DNA from: Schizochytrium sp. CCTCC M209059
Lineage: Eukaryota; Sar; Bigyra; Thraustochytrida; Thraustochytriidae
Length of the DNA stretch: 64,000 nucleotides
Reading direction: 5' to 3'
NCBI GenBank assembly: GCA_000818945.1
Contig: KN805427.1
Coordinates: 62,504 to 126,503, forward strand
Under the pieces are notes generated by a model. That model searched no databases. It was given only the letters and a program-made list of their open reading frames with translations, and was not told where the DNA came from. Below are positions 19,577 through 27,705 of this stretch, one piece after another. The translations under genes were made by a program, and so were the position numbers. The stretch's first letter is position 1; every line of letters starts with the position of its first letter.

Positions 19577-20887
19577 ATGGCGTCTCGAGCGCGAGCGGGT
19601 GCGCGAGCGGATGCGCGAGGTCTCCAGAGTGTGGAAGAAGGAGATGAAGCTGCCGAGTTAGCTAAATTAGCTAGAACCCAAACAGAGATTCAACAACTGA
19701 AAGGTGAGGTCAACGAGGTGAAGGCGACGCTCGCAGATATTGAGGAGCAGATCAAGTCGTGGAAAGATGCATTCGATGCCCTTGATGACGACGAAAAGGA
19801 GTATCATGAGTCAGCTCGAAACTATCGCAAATACCTCGAAAAGGAGCGCGATCGTGTTAGTGCCCTCATTCAGTCCACGAACAACAGATTAGGCGGAATT
19901 CTACACAAGGAAGCAAGCCAGGTCTCTCGTGTTACGGAGGTGTTGCACAACCGCCCGCGGCACTGGCTAGTGTCTGGATACATCACAAATATCAAGAGAG
20001 TAAAGGGTATGAGAGCATATCTCTATGCCACAGCAGCCGACTACGCAGGTCTCGCTGAAGTTCCTGCACCGATGGCGGTCGCGCCGGACCGAAAAGCTGC
20101 ATTGAAAGAGTGCATCAAATACGATGACCAGGATCTCCATTTTCGTATCCTATTTCACAGCGTAGAGTCGGGGCAACACTTTGCGAACAGATTGACCGAA
20201 CATGGTTGCATTACTGGCAACCTGACGATCAGCGACGCCGTTTTGATTCAAGGGATAGTCCAGACGTTTGCGATTAGACGCGGTGACCATGATACACTGG
20301 ATGCTTCTTCACCGGCGCACTCCCAAGTCCCAAGCTCACAGGTGTCAAATGCTGAACCAAATGACCCACTCACGAAGTTCCAGAGCATAGAGGGGCCTCA
20401 CCACCTAACCGTGGCCTACGACAACGAGAGAGCACACCTTGTGCATGCTTTCGAGATTAGATTTCGCTATGCGAATAATAAAAATGCACCAAGAGAGGAT
20501 GTACCCAACAACCGGTTGGTTATGACAAGTGCTATGCATAGGATGTTCGATGGAAGAAGAAACGGGGAGGGGCAGACACTGAATCCGGCTATTCTAATCG
20601 AGGCGGTAGATGAGCTCCCGGAAACCGCGCCAGTCATCGCTGTGGAAAAAACGTTGCGTTACGGAAGGCAAAGACGACACAGAGTCTGGCTCAAATTGAC
20701 AGCTTATAACGATGAAGAGATGGACGCCATCATTCCTCGCATCAAACCTAACAGCATTGTCCACATCTCTGAAACAACTGGTGAGAGAGAATGCTTCACC
20801 TACGTGCATGTCACCAAGCCAGACGTCTTCATTGAGAATTTGACATGGAAAGCGAACGAAACAAAGAAACTTTGGCAAGACGTCTAA
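19577..20887 (+). CDS. HNH endonuclease-like protein, copy 2
   Basis: This 436-residue paralogue of the gene at 13810 has the same coiled coil and HNH core (H287, N311/N312, H321 by offset). Relative to copy 1 it has a six-residue insertion near the N-terminus (RA and ADARA-like repeats). It also has 13 substitutions: R/S, C/R, L/V, R/S, M/I, M/K, G/E, M/L, S/G, D/G, L/I, Y/H and E/G. I could find only one silent difference in the coding part. Both reading frames are intact and the HNH residues are unchanged. It lies between the zinc-cluster ORF and the convergent partner gene. Confidence 0.72.
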   Translation: MASRARAGARADARGLQSVEEGDEAAELAKLARTQTEIQQLKGEVNEVKATLADIEEQIKSWKDAFDALDDDEKEYHESARNYRKYLEKERDRVSALIQSTNNRLGGILHKEASQVSRVTEVLHNRPRHWLVSGYITNIKRVKGMRAYLYATAADYAGLAEVPAPMAVAPDRKAALKECIKYDDQDLHFRILFHSVESGQHFANRLTEHGCITGNLTISDAVLIQGIVQTFAIRRGDHDTLDASSPAHSQVPSSQVSNAEPNDPLTKFQSIEGPHHLTVAYDNERAHLVHAFEIRFRYANNKNAPREDVPNNRLVMTSAMHRMFDGRRNGEGQTLNPAILIEAVDELPETAPVIAVEKTLRYGRQRRHRVWLKLTAYNDEEMDAIIPRIKPNSIVHISETTGERECFTYVHVTKPDVFIENLTWKANETKKLWQDV

Positions 20888-20913
20888 AATCAAAATCAAA
20901 ATTACCGAAAGTT

Positions 20914-20928
20914 AAGTTAATTTAACTT
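20914..20928. terminator. palindrome between convergent genes, copy 2
   Basis: This is the same AAGTTAA-T-TTAACTT inverted repeat as in unit 1, overlapping the partner stop codon, in an AT-rich stretch between the two convergent stop codons. Confidence 0.4.
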
Positions 20929-21636
20929 GGGTTTTTTATGTGGAGACACATTGTCTCCAATGCTTTCACCAAGCGCTCGTTCGATGATCGCCTTAATGGT
21001 GGGAAAGCTAAAACGAACGTACTTGTTCTCTTTCGTACATGTCACTGACATCACTGCACGATTCGCAACCTCAAAATGATACTCGAGCCTTGATGCGCGA
21101 CTGTGATTTCCCACAGCCCAAACAACGGCTCTATGATGGATGAAGTTAAAGATTGCAATCAAGTTGTCAAAATCCTCCGAAGTGTATGGATAGCGAGCAG
21201 CACACAAAAGAACTCTCCGAATCAAGTGCTGTGCATCGTAGCGAAGATTCCACGTCGTCTGGGATCCACATGTGAGACTGGATGCGTCGAGGCCTCCTGT
21301 CCACTTCGTGCTTTGAGCCACCAGCTTGCAGACCGCTTGCAGGAATGCTTCTCGCTCGGCGAGAAGAGCGGGGATTTGACTCTCATCACGAAGGGCCACC
21401 TGGTATTCCGCGTCAACGTCGAGACGCTCCCTGATGAAAAAAGACCAAGTAAATATTCGGGCATAGGCAGTGGTACAATGCGTAGTCAATCTAAAGTACG
21501 CAGACAGTCCCTCAAAGCACGCAATCGGTGCCCTTCCACTATGCGTAGCGATACCTTGAACTACCTCGCGCTCACGGTTTAAGCAAGCCCTCACAAAAAA
21601 AATTCTCGAGTCTCGCGGTCCCTGACAGCCTTTCTT
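20917..21636 (-). CDS. convergent partner protein of the HNH gene, copy 2
   Basis: This open frame of 239 codons has no ATG before the middle of the protein. The sequence reads as real protein from about 21600 downward (CLNREREVVQGIATHSGRAP, then a W- and F-rich ARIFTWSFF segment, then RERLDVDAEYQVAL) and ends in the basic tail SPHKKPKLN, a plausible nuclear localisation signal. An ATG at 21647 on this strand opens a second frame with protein-like content for 18 codons, which ends just after a run of eight T (21595-21602). A single-base length change in that run would link the two. Alternatively TATAAAAG at 21634-21641 is the promoter and the start is non-ATG or spliced. No family is recognised. 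Its fixed pairing with the HNH gene suggests a shared function such as targeting or control. Confidence 0.5.
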   Translation of the reverse strand, partial: KKGCQGPRDSRIFFVRACLNREREVVQGIATHSGRAPIACFEGLSAYFRLTTHCTTAYARIFTWSFFIRERLDVDAEYQVALRDESQIPALLAEREAFLQAVCKLVAQSTKWTGGLDASSLTCGSQTTWNLRYDAQHLIRRVLLCAARYPYTSEDFDNLIAIFNFIHHRAVVWAVGNHSRASRLEYHFEVANRAVMSVTCTKENKYVRFSFPTIKAIIERALGESIGDNVSPHKKPKLN

Positions 21637-21647
21637 TTATACTCCAT

Positions 21648-24600
21648 CACGGACGGATATCACTCACCGTCGCCAATGAACTAATCTTCCACCATTCGCA
21701 TCGCCATCGATGGGCCTGGATGCTCTCGGAAGCACGAGGAAGAGTAGCCAGCTGCCCTGCCCCACCCCTGGTGGTAGTGTAGCCATTGGCTGTGGCGCAG
21801 GCAGACTCGGGACACAATGCGATGAAATGTGCCTTCGTCTTCTCCTCCCTTCCCCCCACGCATGCGTCCATCCATCCATTCTTAAATTCCACTTCTCCGT
21901 CTCCATCCATCCACCCATCCATCCATCCATCATCTCACTTGTCACTTTCCATGCTTCCTCCTTTCCCTCCTTGCTTCCTTCCTCTTTCCTTGCTTGCTCT
22001 TGCTTGCTCGGCAGCGGCCACGGCGGCAGTTGGAAACTTCTTGTTCTTTTTACAATATTTGTTTGTACTACAGGCCTACGTGTACGTAGTAGTATCTATC
22101 GATTCCAGCCGCCGGGCCCGGCGGCCGGGATGGTTGCCGGCAGCGGGGCGCTCCGCTGTCTCCAGTCCGCGCGACTCGTGAGCTTGATCGTGGCATAGCT
22201 GCGGCAGATTTCTACAACCGCCGCCCCTCGCATTGCATTGACAGCGTGGATAGCATCGCATTGCTTGCTGTTGCTTGTAGTTCGTGCCGCGAACTTGAGT
22301 CTTGTGTTCTCGTGCCTCATAGCTCGCATCACACGCGGTAGGCTAGCATGGCACCGCGCAGCGCGGGCGCGGCCTCGGCAGCGACACTTTAACGGCGCCG
22401 GCAGCGGCGGAGCGGTCTAGAACGGCGTTGACGCGATCTTCGCGGTTTTCTTGGCTGCCTGCGCCTTCTGCCCCGAGAATCCGCGGTCATCGACCGAAAA
22501 ACTCCTCGCCCCTGAGCGACGAAACACATCACGTCGGCATCAGCAGCCATCGCGAGCTGCTGCCATGGCTGCTGGCTGCAGATCCATCCGCCGCGCGCCC
22601 TCGCGTCGTGTCGAGCGGGTCGGCCGGTGGTGTCCGCCCGCGCCCGTCCCTGCCGTACGCGTGCCTGCTTGCCAAGTCCCGGCTCGCGCGAACCGATCGA
22701 AAGCCAAGCCAGGTTGGGCCTCGCTCACGGGGGGAGGGGGTTACGCTGCACCCTTGGGCCACGATGGCCCTCCCTCCCTCCGCGACGTCGTCGTCGCTGC
22801 GCCCAACGACAGCCGCCGACCGACCGACCGACCTGCCAAGGCTGCTGCCGCGACGGAGCTGCACGAAGCGGCGGCTGCGCTGCGCTGCGCTGCGCTGCGC
22901 TGCGATGCGCTGCGATGCGGGCCGCTGTTCGCAGAAGGCCGGGCCGGGGAGAGCGCGGGAGAGAGAGAGCGCGGGAGAGAGGGCCTGGGCCTGCTCTCCG
23001 TGCTCCGGCGGAAGAGGAGAAGGGGGGAGAGCGGGATCCTGGGTCGCCGGCGGCCGCCTCTGGCACAGAGAGAGGAGAGGGTCCTCGGCAGGCCGCGCCG
23101 AGAGCAGGGCAGAGGACCGGCGGCTGGGCCCGCTCTCGGGACACAGCAGCTGGCGGGCTGGCGTCGGTTTGCCAGCTTGCAGGGAGGCAGCGAGGCAGGC
23201 AGGGAGGCAGGGAGGGCTCTGTGGCACTGCGGCGGGCCTGCGGAACTGCGTCGCGAAGCTGGCTGATGTTCCTTGCCGGCGAGCGAGGCCGCGAGAAGGG
23301 GCTCGGCGGGCCTTGGAGAGGTCGAATGGAGAGGACGAGCGAGCGCGTGTCTGCATGGAGCCCCGCCGCTCTGAAAGCTGGGGACAACGGCCAGGCACCG
23401 AGGCAAGATACCGGCGGAGAATCATATACGTATACGTAGTACATCCACACACACACACTCACTGCTACGTACTACATGCGCAGCACAGCGCAGCGCAGCA
23501 CACGCGCACACGAGAAAAGAAAAAGCCCTGCCGGTTGTTGTTGTTGTTGTTGTTGTTGCTCGCTCGCTTGGCTGGGCCTTGCTTTCCGTCAAGTTGGTTC
23601 GAGCCTTCTTCACGTTGCCTCGAACAGTGTCGCCTTGCATTTCTTCATCACACTGCACTGCACTGCACTGCACTGCACTGCACTGCACTGCACTGCACTG
23701 CACTACGTACATGGCATTGCGGCGACGCAGCGGCGCGGCCAAGTGCTTGCTTGCTTGCTTGCCTGCCTGCCTGCTTGCTTGCTACGCCGCCTGCGTGTGC
23801 GCCTAGCCTGCCTGCCTGCCTGCCTGCCTGTCTGCGCGCACCGCGAGCGAGCGAGGGAGAGAGGCAGCGAGGGAGGCGGCCGCGGCGAGCTGGCTCGAGC
23901 CCGCGCGCGCGGAGGCCGACGCGGCGGCCGACGCGGCGGCGAGCCCAGCGACGCGGCGGTTCAGCCCGCCTGCCTCGCTCGCCGCGGCAGAGGACGCTCG
24001 CGTGCCGCCCTCCTTGCCCCGCCCTGCCTGCCTGAGCCGCGGCGGCGCCCGCGAACGGACCGGCGGCCTCGGCGCGGCTGACGTGAGGCGGAGCAGGCGT
24101 CGCGGGGAGGGCCGCGAGAGCGCAGGCTACTGAGTAGGCGGGGCGAGGCCGCTGCGCCGCGCGGGGCTCGTGGCCGGCACGGGCCGGGTTCTTGCTTCCC
24201 TTCTGTGCGTGCGTGCGTGCGTGCGTGCATGTCTGTTGCTGCGGCGGCAGAGATGGTGTGCATGCATGCATGCATGCCTTTCTTGCTTTCATTCATTCAT
24301 TCTTTCTTGCTTTCTTGCTTTCTTGCTTTCTTGCTTTCATTCATTCTTGCTTTCTTTCTTGCTTACGTGCGTGCGTGCATCATGATGGCTGGCTGCCTTC
24401 AAGTTCTTTCGTTCTTTCTCGCCGTCTTTCTTTCCCCGCGCTGTCTCGGCCGCTGCCCCCCTGCCCTCCAAACAAACCTCCCTGCTTTCTTCCCTGCTTC
24501 CTTTCCTTCTTTCCCTTTCTTTTTCTCTCTCCTTTCCCGTTCTTCCGCCGCTCTTCCTTCCTTCCTTCCTTCCTTCCTTCCCCCTCCTTCCTTCCTCCCT

Positions 24601-24960
24601 CCCTCCCTTCCTCTTCCGCCTTTCTCCCGGGGTCCGCCGCCGTCACGCCTCGCGCCTCTCTCTCTGCCTGTCTGCTACCTGTCTGCCTGTCTGTCTCTCC
24701 CTCCCTCTCCCCCTCTCTCTCTCCGTCTGTCGCTCTCTGGAGCCTCTCTCTCCCGAGCGGCGACGCGGCTCGAGGCGGCTCGAGGCGGCGCAGAGCGGAG
24801 CGGGCAGAGCCCGAGCCGGAGCAGCCGCGCGCCTCGTGGGCAGGCAGCACGCACGCAGGCAGGCAGCAGGCAGGCAGCACGCAGGGACGCAGCGGCAGGC
24901 AGCACGCACGCGCGCAGGCGGGCGGGCAGCTGCGCGGCGCGGCGAGAAGGCGAGGCGAGC
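21648..24960. other. 3.3-kb GC-rich intergenic region with microsatellites
   Basis: I see no supported gene. Very long ORFs on both strands (for example 22428-24035) arise because the DNA is GC-rich and stop-poor; their translations are R/A/S/P-rich and lack domains. Repeats include CATC units (21868-21930), GCGCT pentamers (22878-22920), GTT units (23535-23560), CACTG pentamers (23651-23704), TGCC/TTGC units (23746-23832), TGCG/CATG units (24205-24275) and CTTT/CTTG units (24280-24365), followed by CT-rich DNA to 24735. Most of this is likely the long leader of the gene at 24961. Confidence 0.6.
23651..23704 (+). repeat. CACTG pentanucleotide microsatellite
   Basis: Ten perfect CACTG units plus a partial unit lie in the GC-rich region between the duplicated HNH locus and the PP1-docking protein gene. 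Confidence 0.95.
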
Positions 24961-27240
24961 ATGGGCGCGGGCGAGGAGCACGCGCACGCGCAGCAGAGCC
25001 GGAGCGGCGAGGAGAGCGCGCAAGAGCCGCCAGACTACCGACTGGGCCTGCTGCCGCGGCTGCGCACGCAGGCCAGCGGCGACGACGCCGGCAGCGACCC
25101 CGCGCACGCAGACCCGCGCGAGCCGCACCAGCAGACGCCGCAGTCGCCCCAGCCGCACCAGCAGCAGCACCAGCAGCAGCACCAGCACTGGGCTCCGACC
25201 GGCGGCGAGCCGCAAAAGTACCACGCCTCGGTCAACATGGCCGACTTTGACCAACTCGAAGAGTCCAAGACCCTGGGCTCCGACGACGAAGAAGAACAAC
25301 AAAACCTAGCAGTCACAGTAGAACAAGGAGGGCGCGCTCCGGTCGCAGCAACGACCGCCGTCGCCGGAGAAGAAGACGCCCTTCTCAAAACCGTAGCAAC
25401 GGACACGCCCATGACGACGACGACGACGACAACAACCTCCTCCTCCTCCCCCTCCTCAGCGACCGCCGCAGGCGCCAATGTCGTGCGCACACCCTCGCAC
25501 GCCATCTCCTCGAGCAGGGCCCTCCGTCGGCACATCGACTCCCTGCCCGCAAACGTCATCCTCGGCCACATTCGCGCCTCGAAAGTCCACTCGTCCTCAG
25601 TCTCGCTCGCATCCGACGCCCACGTCCTGCGCGAGTCCCTCGTCTTTGCGCTTGCAGAAAGCGCCAAACTTATCCCACCCCAAGAACTCGAAAACGCGCT
25701 TCTCGACATCACCGGCACCGACCCCGCAGGCATCGCCCTCGTGGCCTATCTCATGAACCCTGATGACGAAAACGCGCACTCGGACCACCGCGCGCGATCC
25801 ACGAGCAGCACATACTTGCGCAGCAAATACTACCAGGCTCGCAAAAACCTCCAAGTTCCCGCGCTCCAATCAACCATGCGCGCTCATCTCCAAAAGTCAC
25901 CACCCAAGCTCGACTGCCCCGTCGTCGACAACTTTGCCGCCGAAGATGAGGATGACGACGACGACGACCGAAAGAAGAAAACGCTGCAAAGTCCACTGCT
26001 CGAGCGCAACCAATCTCCTCGCAAGAATCTGCCCGCGGACGTTGCCGCACCGCGCGTCCCGGACACAGGTCGTGCGCAGTCCTCTCTCGAGTTCACCAGT
26101 GCGCTCTTGGAAGGCGTTTCGGAGGACTCGGAGCCCTTTGCACCTGCGTCTATGCCCTCCTCGGCCAATACTTCTGCCCGCTCGCTGACCTCGCCACGAC
26201 GTCGCTCCTTCTGGAGTCGCGTGTGCGCCACCTTTGGCATCGGGGATCTCGCAGACCTCGATTCCTGCGGGAGCTCGACCACGAGCTACTCGTCCGCAGA
26301 TTCGGGCAAGTCTCGCGCCACCACCAACTCGGGGGGGTCCTATAATGCATCGTCCAGGTCTGCGCGAAGCGATCATCTTCTCGTGCATCGTAGCAGCAGC
26401 GGCGGCGCTGGCTCCCGGCGCAGGGCGCACAGTCATCACTGCCGCCGTCGCTCACGGTCTCATGAACCCTTTCATCCCCGTCGTCGCCGTGGTAGCACCT
26501 CCAGCGGTGGCAGCAGCGGCAGCCATCGCCACACGCACCATGACTGCCGTCGCACGTGCTCCGGTCACCACCAGCATCATCACCGCAGGCGTCACCATCA
26601 CCACAGTCATCATAAACGGCACCACCACTACGGAAACCATTACGGTCGGAGCGGACACGGCTGCTCGCGCCGACACAGTCGTAGTGCCCCGCGTCTGATC
26701 GACACTTCTGCTACCCATATGCGTACGACCCCGCACGGCGCGGACTCGCTCTGGAAGAAACTCGGCGCCTGGCGTCACATTTTTGCCAAAAAGGCCGACA
26801 AGCCCGAGCTCAAGTCCATCCTCAAACACCCCTCGTGTGGCCCGTCCCGCTCCCAACGCGGCCTCCACGCACACAAAAAGAAGTCCCTCGAGTGCATCGA
26901 GGCCAAGCATGTCCACTTTGGCGTTTGCTCTGTCATTAGTGATTCTGGCGAGCTTCTCGGCTGTGTCGAGGTTGGAACTGAGGCTCCTTGCCTTAGTGCC
27001 GATCCCGTCGCACGCGCGACACTCCTTTGCTTTCAGCGTCCCACCGAAGATCCCGAAAAGAGTCGGGAGGTGAACGACCTTGACCAGCAAGAAGATTCGC
27101 AACAAATTGAGACGTCATCAAGTGCGCATGTGTCCGTCTCGGCCACACGCATGGCTTCTCAGTCTGCCCCTTGCGCTGTCACCAACCTGGTGTCTACCCC
27201 ACCAGCTCCTGTGCCGCACTCTGGCGTCATGGTCATCTGA
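24961..27240 (+). CDS. candidate PP1-docking protein with SILK and RVxF-type motifs
   Basis: This 759-residue, mostly disordered protein has a KSILKH segment at residues 618-623 (SILK 619-622) and, 26 residues later, KHVHFG (649-654). SILK followed by an R/K-x-V-x-F motif is the classic pair that docks on protein phosphatase 1, so it may target or regulate PP1. A conserved-looking helical stretch at about 175-265 (LRRHIDSLPANVILGHIRASKV, then LVFALAESAKL) may be a small domain. A long region (about 470-590) is rich in His, Arg and Ser, and polyT, polyS, polyD and Q/H runs occur elsewhere. The start is the ATG after a GC-rich leader; the frame is open further upstream but that part is repeat-derived. 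No orthologue is recognised. Confidence 0.65.
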   Translation: MGAGEEHAHAQQSRSGEESAQEPPDYRLGLLPRLRTQASGDDAGSDPAHADPREPHQQTPQSPQPHQQQHQQQHQHWAPTGGEPQKYHASVNMADFDQLEESKTLGSDDEEEQQNLAVTVEQGGRAPVAATTAVAGEEDALLKTVATDTPMTTTTTTTTSSSSPSSATAAGANVVRTPSHAISSSRALRRHIDSLPANVILGHIRASKVHSSSVSLASDAHVLRESLVFALAESAKLIPPQELENALLDITGTDPAGIALVAYLMNPDDENAHSDHRARSTSSTYLRSKYYQARKNLQVPALQSTMRAHLQKSPPKLDCPVVDNFAAEDEDDDDDDRKKKTLQSPLLERNQSPRKNLPADVAAPRVPDTGRAQSSLEFTSALLEGVSEDSEPFAPASMPSSANTSARSLTSPRRRSFWSRVCATFGIGDLADLDSCGSSTTSYSSADSGKSRATTNSGGSYNASSRSARSDHLLVHRSSSGGAGSRRRAHSHHCRRRSRSHEPFHPRRRRGSTSSGGSSGSHRHTHHDCRRTCSGHHQHHHRRRHHHHSHHKRHHHYGNHYGRSGHGCSRRHSRSAPRLIDTSATHMRTTPHGADSLWKKLGAWRHIFAKKADKPELKSILKHPSCGPSRSQRGLHAHKKKSLECIEAKHVHFGVCSVISDSGELLGCVEVGTEAPCLSADPVARATLLCFQRPTEDPEKSREVNDLDQQEDSQQIETSSSAHVSVSATRMASQSAPCAVTNLVSTPPAPVPHSGVMVI

Positions 27241-27705
27241 AGAGGATCGCCCTCTCGCCTTGTTGCTGCATTTAGTAACCTTATATCTATGTAACCTTTC
27301 CTACCCTTTGACATTGGCATGTCATGGCAGATCATGTGGTATTATCAAGCCAAGAGTCCTCTTTTGGAGAGACCTCAAAAGAAGAACAAAGAGCCTTTGT
27401 CAAAGCCATGAAAAGTAATTTATTTTTTCCAACCCAAAGATTCATTCATTCATTCATTCATTCATCCGTTCATCCACTGACAATCATTCCATCCCGTCAA
27501 TCACTGACGGGCAAAAAGAGTGAATCGATGAAAGCACACCAGGACAAAGATCATTCACATGTTTGTGGGCGCCAACGGCGGCGGCGGCGGCGGCGGCAAG
27601 GTCGTGCGTGACCCAAATGAATTCCGCCCTTGAATTGAGCACCCGACAATGTGAATCGAGTATAAAAAGAAAAGGAGCAAGAATTATGTGAAGAAGAGAG
27701 GCCTA
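27241..27705. other. intergenic region between convergent genes
   Basis: This is the 3' flank of the PP1-docking gene and of glutamate dehydrogenase. It contains a CATT tandem (about 27440-27465) and a GGC run near 27580-27597. TATAAAAAG at 27661 has no evident downstream gene on the plus strand. No gene is seen. Confidence 0.6.

Larger units (their letters stand above)
15775..21559. repeat. segmental duplication, unit 2
   Basis: This is the second unit (5785 bases). It keeps what looks like the ancestral content: kinase 3' end, spacer, acidic ORF, zinc-cluster ORF, HNH gene and partner gene. Its right end at 21559 continues into unduplicated sequence that completes the partner gene, while the left end of unit 1 continues into the complete kinase gene. 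The structure therefore fits one simple head-to-tail duplication of kinase-end through partner-start, followed by replacement of the middle part in unit 1. Confidence 0.9.

Noticed and set aside
22428..24035. 535-codon plus-strand ORF and its minus-strand counterparts
   Set aside because: The DNA is GC-rich and stop-poor, several frames are equally open, and microsatellites are read through. No domain is seen.
24205..24960. N-terminal extension of the PP1-docking protein ORF
   Set aside because: The upstream frame encodes F/L/S runs from CTTT repeats. The first sensible ATG is 24961.
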